Below, piece by piece: positions 6,172 to 15,586 of a stretch of DNA of 64,000 bases (positions are counted from its first letter, which is position 1; each line of letters starts with the position of its first letter). The DNA comes from an uncultured Prevotella sp. (GTDB lineage: Bacteria; Bacteroidota; Bacteroidia; Bacteroidales; Bacteroidaceae), in NCBI GenBank assembly GCA_944320355.1, contig CALUHC010000021.1:1-64000 (forward strand), written 5' to 3'. Below the pieces are notes generated by a model, which was not told the DNA's origin, ran no database searches, and saw only the letters and a list, made by a program, of their open reading frames with translations. Made by a program: the position numbers and the translations under genes.

Positions 6172-7050
6172 CTATTCTTCCGAGACCACGCGCGGATTGC
6201 CCTTGCACTCCACCGACGAGGCCATGCCCTTGCTCGTCTTCAGCACATCTACGGCATTGCAAACCACCCGCGACGCGCCCGAGGCATCGGCCTCAACGCT
6301 TGCCGCCACGCAGCCGCCGGCAATGATTTTCGACGCGCCCGAGGCATCGTATGATGCCGTCTTGGCCGTCCCCGCGATGGTCACGGCCGTGCTGCCCGAG
6401 GCATCTATGTCCACGTCGGCCACGTTGACATTCTGCACATCGGCGGCAGAAGCCCCGCTCATATCAATCGAAAGCGTCTTGGCTGCCACCTTGCCAACCT
6501 CCATAACGCACCGGCCGGAGGCCTCTACCGACATCTTGCCCGTGTCAACGCTACCCATCCTGAGCACGCTCGTGCCCGACAGCCCGGCTTCAAACTGCGT
6601 GCACACCACGCCATTTCCCGCTACCGAGCTTGCCCCGCTCACGTCGAAAGCCAGCTTATCGACATCCAGCTTGCCGTCAACAGTCATTTTCCACGCGCCC
6701 GCCAGACTGACTTCCGCGAGCGTAGGGGCAACGACCTCAAGCACAAGTCCCTCGCCGCCGCCAAACTCATTGCGCACATTGTCGTGCAGAGGGCGCACTG
6801 TCAGAGTGCCGTTGGTGACCTTCATCTCCACCTTGCCCGTCAGCCAGCCGGGCACCCGCATCGTGGCCTTGGCCTGTCCTTCGGCCTGGCGGAAGGTCAA
6901 GTCGCCACCAAGCGAAGCGTCTATGCGGTCAAAATCACCCGCAATGGTCATGTCCATCCTGCCGGGATAAATGTTCTCAATGGTTTTCTTCGAGCAGCCC
7001 GTAAGGCCGAAGACCAGCACCGAGACCGCAACCAGCGTCTTTGCATTCAT
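6172..7050 (-). CDS. DUF2807 (GIN-domain) lipoprotein
   Basis: Predicted 292-residue surface or periplasmic lipoprotein. The signal peptide ends in a lipobox, VFGLTGCS, with Cys near residue 19. The body is a right-handed beta-helix-like DUF2807 domain, sometimes called putative auto-transporter adhesin head GIN. It has repeated short strands with Asp-Ala-Ser-Gly words: VSGASS, EASGR, DMSGAS, DASGST, DASGAS. Function in Bacteroidetes is unknown. I choose the second ATG (7050), because a good AGGAG ribosome site lies 5 bases upstream of it and inside the longer frame. A TACCTTCG promoter box lies at 7117-7124. It is transcribed away from the neighbouring phosphatase gene. Confidence 0.82.
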   Translation of the reverse strand: MNAKTLVAVSVLVFGLTGCSKKTIENIYPGRMDMTIAGDFDRIDASLGGDLTFRQAEGQAKATMRVPGWLTGKVEMKVTNGTLTVRPLHDNVRNEFGGGEGLVLEVVAPTLAEVSLAGAWKMTVDGKLDVDKLAFDVSGASSVAGNGVVCTQFEAGLSGTSVLRMGSVDTGKMSVEASGRCVMEVGKVAAKTLSIDMSGASAADVQNVNVADVDIDASGSTAVTIAGTAKTASYDASGASKIIAGGCVAASVEADASGASRVVCNAVDVLKTSKGMASSVECKGNPRVVSEE

Positions 7051-7116
7051 AAGATTCTCCTTCATTTTAATTTCATCTTATATCTTACAGACGTTACTTC
7101 GCGTCATTTGGTTGCG

Positions 7117-7124
7117 CGAAGGTA
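7117..7124 (-). promoter_or_regulatory. TAnnTTTG-like promoter box of the DUF2807 gene
   Basis: Reads TACCTTCG on the minus strand, one mismatch to the consensus, 67 bases upstream of the chosen start. Confidence 0.5.
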
Positions 7125-7278
7125 ACATTTTTTCATTTGGCAGCGCCTTTTTTGCTGATTAATTTCTGGCAGCCGCACCGCCGCCGGAGCATCGCCGGAG
7201 GCCGTGCGCAGCCCTGCCAGCAGGCAAAAGTAACGCCATTGTAACACGGAATGCGCTGCCCGCATCGCGGATTTTTCA

Positions 7279-7286
7279 TACTTTTG
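7279..7286 (+). promoter_or_regulatory. TAnnTTTG promoter box of the histidine phosphatase gene
   Basis: TACTTTTG, 40 bases before the start at 7326; it rules out the 5'-most ATG at 7251. Confidence 0.65.
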
Positions 7287-7325
7287 CAGCCGGAAATGAT
7301 TGTGAGACAAATGTTTGACAAAGCG

Positions 7326-8630
7326 ATGAGCACAATAAGAACGCAACTATGCGCAGCCGTGGCCGCCCTTATGGCCATGCACACGGCCACGGCGCAGACC
7401 ATAGCCGAGCGCGAGATAAAGGCCGACCCGCGACTGGCCGCCGGCAAGTACATGGCCTACGAGGCTCCGGCCGAAGCCCTCACGCCGCCACCGGCGGGCT
7501 ACGAGCCGTGCTACATAAGCACTTACGCCCGCCACGGCTCGCGCTATCTGACGGGCGCAGACAAGTATGAGCCGGCCCTGGCCGCGCTCAACGAGGCCGA
7601 GCGGCGCGGCGGCCTGACCGCCGACGGCCGCCGTGCGCTCGGCGTTATAAGGCAGCTGGCCGCCGAGTGTGGCGACCGCTATGGCGAGCTGACGCCAAAA
7701 GGGGCTGAGCAGCACCGCCGGCTCGTGGACAGGATGTACAGCAACTACCCGCAGATATTCGCCGACGGGGCGCACGTCGACGCGCGTTCCACCACCAAGA
7801 CGCGCGCCTTCCTCTCCATGACGGCGGCCTGCGTGGAGCTGAAAGGGCTCAACCCGCGCCTCAACGTCACCACCGACGCCAGCGAGCACGACGCATACTT
7901 CCTTAAATACAAGAACGCGGCCTACTCCGACAGCTGCCAGCAGAACGCCGACTCGGCCTTTGCCGCAGCCCGCTCGCGCTTCGTCAGGCCCGGGCGCATG
8001 GTGCGCCGCCTCTTCACCGAGGCCTATCTGCCCGAGGTCAAGGACCCGCAGCAGCTCATGCTAGACCTCTTCGAGTATCACGGCATAAGCCAAAGCTCAT
8101 ACGGGCTGCCCGACCTCGGCTTCCTGTTCACCCCCGACGAGCTGTTCGGCCTGTGGCAGCTGAACAACTTCGAGTGGTATTACGAGCAGGGGCCATCGCC
8201 ACTCAGCGGCGGGCAGATGCCCCGGCTGGCGCGCAACCTGCTGCGCAACATCGTAGAGACCGCCGACACCTGCCTGGCCTCCGGCCGCCCCTGCGCCTCG
8301 CTGCGCTACGGCCACGACACCAACCTCGCGCCGCTCGTGGCGCTGATGCAGATGGAGACGTACAACAAGCCCACGGCCTGCTGGGACTCCATACCCGAAT
8401 ATTACCGCACGTACCGCATCATACCCATGTGCGGCAACGTGCAGCTGGTGTTCTTCCGCAAGGCGGGAAGCACGGACATCCTCGTGAAACCGCTGCTCAA
8501 CGAGCGCGAAATGCACCTGGCCAACGTCGCCACCGACCTCTGGCCCTTCTACCACTGGGCCGACTTGCGCCGCGTATGGATGCAGACGGTGGAGAGCATC
8601 ACCCTGCCCGCCGTGCCGAAGAAGGATTGA
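7326..8630 (+). CDS. secreted histidine acid phosphatase (phytase/MINPP-like)
   Basis: 434-residue branch-2 histidine phosphatase. A signal peptide (LCAAVAALMAMHTATAQ) precedes the mature part. The catalytic RHG motif is seen as YARHGSRYL, with the nucleophile His at about residue 70, and the proton-donor motif as YGHDTNLAP, with His330-Asp331. The HD form of the second motif is that of acid phosphatases and phytases, while MINPP enzymes usually carry HAE. It probably releases phosphate from inositol phosphates or other esters in the periplasm or outside the cell. The start at 7326 is taken because the promoter box lies at 7279 and the signal peptide begins there; ATG at 7311 is an alternative. 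It is monocistronic as far as seen. Confidence 0.87.
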   Translation: MSTIRTQLCAAVAALMAMHTATAQTIAEREIKADPRLAAGKYMAYEAPAEALTPPPAGYEPCYISTYARHGSRYLTGADKYEPALAALNEAERRGGLTADGRRALGVIRQLAAECGDRYGELTPKGAEQHRRLVDRMYSNYPQIFADGAHVDARSTTKTRAFLSMTAACVELKGLNPRLNVTTDASEHDAYFLKYKNAAYSDSCQQNADSAFAAARSRFVRPGRMVRRLFTEAYLPEVKDPQQLMLDLFEYHGISQSSYGLPDLGFLFTPDELFGLWQLNNFEWYYEQGPSPLSGGQMPRLARNLLRNIVETADTCLASGRPCASLRYGHDTNLAPLVALMQMETYNKPTACWDSIPEYYRTYRIIPMCGNVQLVFFRKAGSTDILVKPLLNEREMHLANVATDLWPFYHWADLRRVWMQTVESITLPAVPKKD

Positions 8631-8842
8631 ACCAAAACGGTTTGGGTAACGTCAACAATGTTAAAAAACGCCCGGAGAAGGCTCTCATTTTCCGCGTTTC
8701 CGCCGAGCAAAGCCTGTTGGCCACCAAATATTGCAGCCACGGGCACGTTTCCGCAACGCACTGACCGACAATCATTTAGCTTCCCATCGGCAGCGATTGC
8801 GCCGCCCGATTGTGCAGAATGCAGCCCGAAAACAGCCTCGGC

Positions 8843-8955
8843 AAGGCCGTTTCGGGGCGGTATCGCACTGCCAAACGGCCTGTGCCGCATAGCAAAACGC
8901 GCCATTTCAGACTGCGAAGTGTGCCGTTTCGGGTTGCGAAACGGCACACTTCGCG
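8843..8955. repeat. 22-bp palindrome array (copy 2, degenerate)
   Basis: Cores at 8873, 8895, 8917 and 8939, exactly 22 bp apart, for example AAACGCGCCATTT and AAACGGCACACTT. The rest of the 8631-9242 interval holds no gene that I can support. Confidence 0.7.
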
Positions 8956-9242
8956 CTCCGGCCACCCTCTCGCGCCCGTTCCGAAGGGCAACAATGCCCC
9001 AGCCTCACGCTATTTCACGGCCTGTGGCCGTGTTAATTTCGCATGGCCAGACCGTTAAACATTGCTAACAGCCAGCACTGTTCCCCATGCCGCAGCCTCC
9101 ATCCCCACACCCACGGAAAACGCCCCCCCGGATGGCGTGAACAGGCAGAGACGCAGGCAGACCGCACCGGCGGCAAACGCCCATACAAGGGCAAAAGCTG
9201 CAAAAAAACGGCCAAAAAGGAAGCCGAACGGAAATAAATTGC

Positions 9243-9250
9243 TAACTTTG
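9243..9250 (+). promoter_or_regulatory. TAnnTTTG promoter box of the first GH51 gene
   Basis: TAACTTTG, 35 bases before the start codon at 9285. Confidence 0.7.
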
Positions 9251-9284
9251 TGGCATCAACTATTTACCAATAACCATATTGAAT

Positions 9285-11261
9285 ATGAATTTCAGACTGC
9301 TCACTTGTGCCTTGGCGCTATCCTCCGCGATGGCCGGGATGGCACAGACGCACGTCATGGACGTGAACACCAAGAAAGCAGGAGCCACCGTGCAGAACAC
9401 CATGTACGGCCTCTTCTTCGAAGACATCAACTATGCCGCCGACGGCGGACTGTACGGCGAGCTGGTCAAGAACCGCTCGTTTGAGTTCCCGCAGAGCTTC
9501 ATGGGCTGGCAGACCTTCGGCAACGTGACGCTCAAAGACGACGGTCCATTCGAGCGCTGCCCGCACTACGTAGAGCTGGCCTGGGCCGGCCACTCCGAGC
9601 GGCGCACCGGCCTGGTCAACGAAGGATACTTCGGCATAGGCGTGCTCAAGGGCGAAGAATACCGCTTCACCGTATGGGCCAAGGCGCCCAAAGGCACCGC
9701 GCGCATCCGCGTACAGCTGATAGACGCCGACACCATGGGCGAGCGGCAGGACTTCGCTACGGCAAAGGTTGACATCAACGGCACCGAGTGGAAGAAGTAC
9801 GAGGTGCGCATCAAGTCGCCGCGCACCGACAACAAGGCATCGCTGCGCATATTCCTCGACGGCAAGAACCCCGTGGCCCTTGAGCACATAAGCCTGTTCC
9901 CCGTAAACACGTTCAAGAACCGCGAGAACGGAATGCGCCGCGACCTGGCGCAGGCCCTGGCCGACATGCACCCGGGCGTGCTGCGCTTCCCCGGCGGCTG
10001 CATCGTGGAGGGTGAGTGCCTGGAGAACCGCTACCAGTGGAAGAACACCATAGGCCCGGTGGAGAACCGACCGCTCAACCGCAACCGCTGGGAGTTCACC
10101 TTCGAGCACCGCTACTTCCCCGACTACTTCCAGAGCTACGGACTGGGCTTCTTCGAGTTCTTCCAGCTCTCCGAGGACATCGGGGCCGAGCCGCTGCCCG
10201 TGCTCAACGTGGGCATGGCGTGCCAATACCAGAACCGGAACAACGAGAAGGCACACGTGCCTGTCGACCAGTTGGACCCCTATATACAGGATTGCCTCGA
10301 CCTGATAGAGTTCGCCAACGGCGACACCACCACCACATGGGGCAAGAAGCGCGCCGAGATGGGTCACCCCGCGCCGTTCAACCTCAAGTTCATCGGCGTG
10401 GGCAACGAGCAATGGGGCGAGTTCTACTTCGAGCGGATGCAGAAGTTTGTCGACGCCATACGCGCCAAGCACCCCGAGATTAAGATAATAGGCACGAGCG
10501 GCCCCGACTCCGAGGGCAAGAACTTCGACCTCGGATGGGAGGCCATGAAGCGGCAGAAGGTAGACCTGGTCGACGAGCATTTCTACCGCCCGGAGTCGTG
10601 GTTCCTCAGCAGCGGACTGCGCTACGAGAAGTACGACCGCAAGGGCCCGAAGGTGTTCGCCGGCGAATACGCCTGCCACGGCAAGGGCAAGAAGTGGAAC
10701 CACTACGAGGCTTCCATACTCGAAGCGGCCTTCATGACCGACCTGGAGCGCAACGCCGACATAGTGCACATGGCCACATACGCCCCGATGCTGGCCCACG
10801 TGGAGGGCTGGCAGTGGCGCCCCGACCTGATATGGTATGACAACGTGCGCCTGTTCAAGTCCGTAAGCTACTACGTGCAGCAGATGTACGCCATGAACAA
10901 GGGCACCAACGTGCTCACCATGACCATGCAGGGACAGCCCATAGCCGGGCAGGAGGGACAGGACGGACTGTTCGCCAGCTCGGTGATAGACAAGGAGACG
11001 GGCACCGTGATAGTGAAAGTCATCAACACAAGCAAGGAGAAGCAGCCCGTGAGCATAAACCTCAACGGCATCAAGGGCGAGCGCACGGCAGAGACAATAA
11101 CCCTGACCTGCACAGACATGATGGCCGAAAACACCCTCGACGAGCCGGAGAAGATAGTGCCGCAGAACGGCACCCTGGCCTGCGAGGCGGGCAAGAAGAA
11201 CACCGTCATCAACGACGAGATAGCCCCGATGACCTTCCGCCTGTACAAGGTGAAGAAGTAA
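9285..11261 (+). CDS. GH51 alpha-L-arabinofuranosidase, secreted
   Basis: 658-residue glycoside hydrolase that removes terminal arabinofuranose from arabinan and arabinoxylan side chains. The signal peptide (MNFRLLTCALALSSAMAGMA) directs export. The N-terminal strand YGLFFEDINYAADGGLYGEL and a carbohydrate-binding-like beta-sandwich (about residues 80-195) precede the catalytic barrel. LRFPGGCIVEGECLENRYQW lies near residue 235. The likely acid/base Glu is in VGNEQWGEF (about residue 375) and the nucleophile Glu in VFAGEYACHG (about residue 461). A C-terminal beta domain ends the chain. The start is the ATG at 9285, because the frame upstream begins with TTG. A second GH51 at 62146 shares the same architecture. 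The gene stands alone, outside any susCD locus in this window. Confidence 0.93.
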   Translation: MNFRLLTCALALSSAMAGMAQTHVMDVNTKKAGATVQNTMYGLFFEDINYAADGGLYGELVKNRSFEFPQSFMGWQTFGNVTLKDDGPFERCPHYVELAWAGHSERRTGLVNEGYFGIGVLKGEEYRFTVWAKAPKGTARIRVQLIDADTMGERQDFATAKVDINGTEWKKYEVRIKSPRTDNKASLRIFLDGKNPVALEHISLFPVNTFKNRENGMRRDLAQALADMHPGVLRFPGGCIVEGECLENRYQWKNTIGPVENRPLNRNRWEFTFEHRYFPDYFQSYGLGFFEFFQLSEDIGAEPLPVLNVGMACQYQNRNNEKAHVPVDQLDPYIQDCLDLIEFANGDTTTTWGKKRAEMGHPAPFNLKFIGVGNEQWGEFYFERMQKFVDAIRAKHPEIKIIGTSGPDSEGKNFDLGWEAMKRQKVDLVDEHFYRPESWFLSSGLRYEKYDRKGPKVFAGEYACHGKGKKWNHYEASILEAAFMTDLERNADIVHMATYAPMLAHVEGWQWRPDLIWYDNVRLFKSVSYYVQQMYAMNKGTNVLTMTMQGQPIAGQEGQDGLFASSVIDKETGTVIVKVINTSKEKQPVSINLNGIKGERTAETITLTCTDMMAENTLDEPEKIVPQNGTLACEAGKKNTVINDEIAPMTFRLYKVKK

Positions 11262-11280
11262 ACAGAACGGCAAAGACATG

Positions 11281-11318
11281 AAAACCGCCGCGCCACAACA
11301 TCGTGACGCGGCGGTTTT
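11281..11318 (+). terminator. terminator after the first GH51 gene
   Basis: AAAACCGCCGCG and CGCGGCGGTTTT form a long stem 20 bases after the stop codon. Confidence 0.85.
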
Positions 11319-11539
11319 CCATCCAGACAATCTTCTGCATAAGCAAGAAACGACAACGGAAACACACACAACGAACAGCTAAAGCACCGTCCGCAAGCCC
11401 CCGACGACGGGCTGATTATCCCACGTCAGCCAAGCACACACTCGTCCCGCCAGGGCAAACAGGCATCAACAATGCCCGGCCACATAACGTGACACAGGCC
11501 CAAGCCCGGCTCGTCAAGGCACAAGACCGCAACCTACCC

Positions 11540-11800
11540 GCAATCTGCCCATACTTGCAAATATGCAACTAGAAACGGGCTCTGCCGCCTTGATTTTCCG
11601 TATGTGCCGTTTTGCACCCTGAAACGAGCCGTTTTGCACCTTGAAACGGCACATTTCGCGCTTCAAAAAGGCCTGTTTCGCAAGCCAAAACGACACGTTT
11701 TGCAAGTCGCTGAGTGCCAAGCCGTTAGCCAAGCCAACCCAAACCGCCGCATTTAACATAAAAATGTTAATGCCGATGTGCGCCTGCTGGCAGGCGCAGA
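11540..11800 (+). repeat. composite palindromic element with 22-bp AAACGnnnCGTTT array (copy 3, full)
   Basis: Order on the plus strand: TTGCAAATATGCAA hairpin (about 11554-11568), CCTTGATTTTCCGTATGTGC, cores at 11622, 11644, 11666 and 11688 (22 bp apart, plus a degenerate one at 11600), then TCGCTGAGTGCCAAGCCGTT, then TTAACATAAAAATGTTAA (about 11753-11770), then CGCCTGCTGGCAGGCG. The wider interval 11319-11872 has no supported gene. Confidence 0.78.
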
Positions 11801-11872
11801 GCATTTGGGATGTTTGCGGATATTCACTTTATTAAATAACCTTTCCGCCCCAGCCGTTACGTTTTTTTTTAG

Positions 11873-11880
11873 TAATTTTG
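11873..11880 (+). promoter_or_regulatory. TAnnTTTG promoter box of metF
   Basis: TAATTTTG after a long T run, 25 bases before the metF ATG at 11905. Confidence 0.7.
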
Positions 11881-11904
11881 CAACGAAATGTACATATACA
11901 CAAC

Positions 11905-12867
11905 ATGGCAGTAGCAGAACTGATAAACAATGACAACGGCGAGAAGCACTTCTCGTTTGAGGTATTGCCGCCGCTGAAGGGCACCGGGACCGACAAACTC
12001 TTCGCCACGATAGACAAGCTGAAGGAGTTCGACCCGATGTTCATCAACATAACGACCCACCACAGCGAGTATGTCTACCACCAGCTCGACAGCGGCCTGC
12101 TCGAACGGGAGCGCATACGCCGCCGCCCCGGCACGGTGGCCATAGCCGCCGCCATACAGAACAAGTTCGGCATACCGGTGATGCCCCACGTCATCTGCAG
12201 CGGTGTCACCGTGGAGGACATAGAGTACGAGCTGCTCGACCTGCAGTTCCTCGGCATCACGAGCCTCATGCTGCTGCGCGGAGACAAGGCCAAGGAAGAC
12301 CGCTTCTTCACCCCCACACCGGGCGGGCACGAGCACACCACCGACCTGATACGCCAGGTGAAGCGGTTCAACGAGGGCTTCTTTGCCAACGGCGAGCCTA
12401 TAAAGCGGCCCGGGCCGGCGTTCGACTACGGCGTGGCCTGCTATCCCGAAAAGCACGACGAGGCTCCGAACATGGAGATGGACATGACCCACCTCAAGGA
12501 GAAACAGGACCTCGGAGCCGAATATGCCGTGACGCAGCTCTTCTATGACAACCGGAAGTACTTCGACTTTGTGGACAAGGCGCGCGCCATGGGCATAACA
12601 ATCCCCATCATACCGGGCATAAAGCCGCTGGCAAAGATGAGCCAGCTGAGCGTCGTCCCGAAGACTTTCCACTGCGACATACCGCAGGAACTGGCCTCGG
12701 AGGCCGTGAAATGCAAGACCGACGAGGACGTATGCCGCCTCGGGGTGGAATGGGCCGAGGCACAGTGCCGCGAACTTTACGCCCACGGGGTGAACAACAT
12801 ACACTTCTATACCGTGTCGGCCGTCGACTCTGTGGCGGAAATCGCACGGAGACTGTTGAAGAATTAA
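11905..12867 (+). CDS. metF: methylenetetrahydrofolate reductase
   Basis: 320-residue flavoprotein that reduces 5,10-methylenetetrahydrofolate to 5-methyltetrahydrofolate for methionine synthesis. The TIM-barrel motifs are intact: HFSFEVLPPLKG near residues 14-25, with the catalytic Glu; TTHHSEY near 52-58; the LRGDKAKED loop near 126-134, which binds FAD; and IPGIKPLAKMSQL near 236-248. It is cytoplasmic. I choose the ATG at 11905 because the longer frame starts inside the promoter box. The first of four collinear genes (metF, holB, ricT, gldH) with short spacings, it may be read as one transcript, though a 101-base gap with an AT-rich word repeat separates it from holB. Confidence 0.95.
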   Translation: MAVAELINNDNGEKHFSFEVLPPLKGTGTDKLFATIDKLKEFDPMFINITTHHSEYVYHQLDSGLLERERIRRRPGTVAIAAAIQNKFGIPVMPHVICSGVTVEDIEYELLDLQFLGITSLMLLRGDKAKEDRFFTPTPGGHEHTTDLIRQVKRFNEGFFANGEPIKRPGPAFDYGVACYPEKHDEAPNMEMDMTHLKEKQDLGAEYAVTQLFYDNRKYFDFVDKARAMGITIPIIPGIKPLAKMSQLSVVPKTFHCDIPQELASEAVKCKTDEDVCRLGVEWAEAQCRELYAHGVNNIHFYTVSAVDSVAEIARRLLKN

Positions 12868-12968
12868 GAATCAAAAATCAAGAATTAAGAAAGTACGCGG
12901 GGTGGAGTCCGCGCGGCATTCGTGCAATGAGCGATGCCGTGACGCGGGGCGACACCAAGAGATAGGGC

Positions 12969-14108
12969 ATGAGATTCAGCGAAGTGATAGGCCAGGAGGA
13001 GGCCAAGAACAGGCTAAAGGGACTGGTGGACGAAGGAAGGCTGCCGCACGCCCTGATGCTCTGCGGTCCAGAGGGCTGCGGAAAGATGGCGCTGGCGCTG
13101 GCCTTTGCCACATACCTGCTGTGCGAACGACACGGCAACGCGGACGACTCGTGCGGCGCGTGCCGCCAGTGTCTCATGGCCGACAAGCTGGAACACCCCG
13201 ACCTCCACTTCACTTTCCCGACAATAAAGCTGCCCTCCATGAGCCCGGAGCACAAGCCCGTGAGCGATGACTTCATAAGGCAATGGCGGCTGATGCTCGC
13301 CTCTGGCCCCTATTTCTCAATGACACAATGGATGGAAGCAATGGGAGCAGAGAACCAGCAGGCCATAATCACAGCCGGAGAGAGCGACGAGCTGACGCGA
13401 AAACTCAGCCTGAAATCGAGCCAGGGAGGATACAAGGTGTCTGTGATATGGCTGCCCGAGCGCATGAACGCCGACTGCGCGAACAAGATGCTGAAGCTGA
13501 TCGAGGAGCCACCGAGCCAGACAGTGTTCATAATGGTGTGCCAAGAGCCCGACCGACTGCTCGACACCATACGCAGCCGCACGCAGCGAATAGACATAAA
13601 GCGCATAGACGACGAGAGCATACGCCGCGCACTCGTGGAACGGCGCGCCGTGGGAGACGACACAGCGCAGCGCATATCGCGCATGGCAGCGGGCAGCTGG
13701 CTCAGGGCAACAGAGGCACTCGACGCGGGCAACGAGAACGAAGAGTTCCTCGACCTGTTCATGATGCTGATGCGACTGGCCTATATGCGCCGCATAAAAG
13801 ACCTGAAAAAATGGAGCGACACGATGCAGGCCATGGGACGAGAGAAGCAGAAACGATTCCTCGCTTATATGCTACGGCTGGTCCGCGAGAACTTCATGTA
13901 CAACTTCGGGCAGCCGGAACTCAACTACATGACGCAGCGCGAAGAGGAGTTCTCGCGCAACTTCGCCCGATTCATCCATGAGGGCAACATACTGCAGATA
14001 AACGACTTGGTGAACCTTGCCATACGCGACATCGGGCAGAACGCCAACGCCAAGATAGTGTTCTTCGACCTGTCGCTGCAGATGATCATGCTCCTGCTGA
14101 AGAAATGA
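12969..14108 (+). CDS. holB: DNA polymerase III delta-prime subunit
   Basis: 379-residue AAA+ clamp-loader subunit that helps load the sliding clamp at replication forks. FSEVIGQEEAKNRLKGLV opens the protein. A P-loop GPEGCGK is at residues 33-39, and a zinc-binding cysteine group (CGACRQC, Cys62, 65, 68, plus Cys52) follows. EEPPSQTVFIMVCQEPDRLL with TIRSRTQ near residues 180-203 holds the sensor and SRC-like region. The C-terminal helical collar region is Bacteroidetes-like and longer than in E. coli. It is followed after 62 bases by ricT. This pairing of holB with a PSP1/RicT gene is common in Firmicutes as well, which supports the assignment of both. Confidence 0.9.
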   Translation: MRFSEVIGQEEAKNRLKGLVDEGRLPHALMLCGPEGCGKMALALAFATYLLCERHGNADDSCGACRQCLMADKLEHPDLHFTFPTIKLPSMSPEHKPVSDDFIRQWRLMLASGPYFSMTQWMEAMGAENQQAIITAGESDELTRKLSLKSSQGGYKVSVIWLPERMNADCANKMLKLIEEPPSQTVFIMVCQEPDRLLDTIRSRTQRIDIKRIDDESIRRALVERRAVGDDTAQRISRMAAGSWLRATEALDAGNENEEFLDLFMMLMRLAYMRRIKDLKKWSDTMQAMGREKQKRFLAYMLRLVRENFMYNFGQPELNYMTQREEEFSRNFARFIHEGNILQINDLVNLAIRDIGQNANAKIVFFDLSLQMIMLLLKK

Positions 14109-14170
14109 GACACTACGAGGCCAGGCAAACGCCGAGGCCCACTATATAATCAATATAACAGTATAAGACA

Positions 14171-15586
14171 ATGGACTATAGCAACAAAGACTTCGAGATA
14201 TGCCACGACTGCGACCGGGGGCTGTGCAAGTGCGCCATAGGCAAGCAAGACAGGCAACTGAACACATACGACTGGCTGGCAGACGTGCCGGGCAACGCCG
14301 AGAGCACCGACCTCGTGGAGGTGCAGTTCAAGCATACGCGCAAGGGATACTACCACAACGTGAACCGACTGGAGCTGAGAAAGGGCGACATAGTGGCCGT
14401 GGAGGCCAGCCCGGGCCACGACATCGGCGTGGTGACGCTGACCGGGCGGCTGGTGAAGATGCAACTGAAGAAGGCCAACATCAAGTCGCCTGACGACATA
14501 AAGCGCATATACAGGATAGCCCGGCCGGTGGACATGGAGAAATACCGCGAGGCAAAGTCGCGCGAGCACTCCACGATGATAGAGAGCCGCGAGATAGCCA
14601 AGAGGCTCGGATTGCAGATGAAGATAGGCGACGTGGAGTACCAAGGGGACTGCAACAAGGCCATATTCTACTACATCGCGGACGAGAGGGTGGACTTCCG
14701 GCAGCTCATCAAGGTGCTGGCCGAGACCTTCCACGTGCGCATTGAGATGAAGCAGATTGGCGCAAGGCAGGAGGCCGGGCGCATAGGAGGCACCGGGCCG
14801 TGCGGCCGCGAGCTGTGCTGCGCCACATGGATGAAGAACTTCGTGAGCGTGAGCACCAACGCGGCGCGATTCCAAGACATATCGCTCAACCCGCAGAAGC
14901 TGGCCGGCATGTGCGCAAAGCTGAAGTGCTGCCTCAACTACGAGGTGGACAACTACGTGGAGGCCGGGCGAAAGCTGCCCAGCAAGGAGGTCACGCTGCA
15001 GACCAAGGACGCCGACTACCACCTGTTCAAGAGCGACATCCTCACCGGGACGCTCACCTACTCCACCGACAAGAGCGTGGCCGCAAACCTTGAGGTGATA
15101 ACCGCCGAGAGGGCCAAGGAGGTGATAGAGATGAACCGCCGGGGCGAGAAGCCGCTGTCGCTGCAGGAAGACGGCAAGCCGAAGGAGGCAAAGCAGACCG
15201 CCGACCTGCTGGCAAACGAGAGCCTGAGCAGGTTTGACAAAGCCAAGAAGAAGAAAAAGAAGAGCGGCAAGGGCAACCAGAACAACGCCGCTGCGGCCGA
15301 GAAAGCCAAGCCACAGGCTGCCGAGAAGCCCAAGCAGCAACAGCAGAAGGAAGGCAGGCAGCAACAGCAGAAAGAGGGAAGGCAGCAGCCAAAGGCAGAC
15401 AGGCCGGAGCAAAAGGCGGAGCAGCACCGCCCAAAGGGGCCACAGGGCGAGGGCAGGCAGGCCGACGGCAACCGCCCCGCCGCCGACAAGCCGAGGCAGC
15501 CCAAGGGCGCAGGCAAGCGGCCGGCAAACAGGCAGCCGCGCAACAACCAGCAGCAAAATGACCGCAAGGAGGACAGCAAGGACTAA
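14171..15586 (+). CDS. ricT: PSP1-domain protein, RicT/YaaT-like
   Basis: 471-residue cytoplasmic protein. A cysteine cluster opens it (CHDCDRGLCKC, residues 11-21). The PSP1 core has CGRELCCATW near residue 213 and KLKCCLNYE near residue 255. These cysteines match the iron-sulfur ligands described for RicT, a subunit of the RicAFT complex that affects RNA processing in Bacillus. From about residue 345 the chain becomes a low-complexity tail of Lys, Gln, Pro and Arg, probably disordered and possibly RNA- or DNA-binding. The last 29 bases overlap the gldH start. Whether it has the RNA-processing role in Bacteroidota is not established; the gene symbol rests on family membership. Confidence 0.85.
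   Translation: MDYSNKDFEICHDCDRGLCKCAIGKQDRQLNTYDWLADVPGNAESTDLVEVQFKHTRKGYYHNVNRLELRKGDIVAVEASPGHDIGVVTLTGRLVKMQLKKANIKSPDDIKRIYRIARPVDMEKYREAKSREHSTMIESREIAKRLGLQMKIGDVEYQGDCNKAIFYYIADERVDFRQLIKVLAETFHVRIEMKQIGARQEAGRIGGTGPCGRELCCATWMKNFVSVSTNAARFQDISLNPQKLAGMCAKLKCCLNYEVDNYVEAGRKLPSKEVTLQTKDADYHLFKSDILTGTLTYSTDKSVAANLEVITAERAKEVIEMNRRGEKPLSLQEDGKPKEAKQTADLLANESLSRFDKAKKKKKKSGKGNQNNAAAAEKAKPQAAEKPKQQQQKEGRQQQQKEGRQQPKADRPEQKAEQHRPKGPQGEGRQADGNRPAADKPRQPKGAGKRPANRQPRNNQQQNDRKEDSKD

Noticed and set aside
8658-9068. Overlapping open frames in the gap between the phosphatase and GH51 genes
   Set aside because: They read through a degenerate 22-bp palindrome array on both strands and show no protein-like features.
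9318-11369. 683-residue open frame antisense to the GH51 gene
   Set aside because: Shadow of a high-GC gene; the plus strand encodes a complete GH51 with signal peptide and active-site motifs.
15234-15557. Upstream extension of the gldH reading frame
   Set aside because: These residues are the out-of-frame reading of the Lys/Gln-rich ricT tail; the lipoprotein signal begins at 15558.
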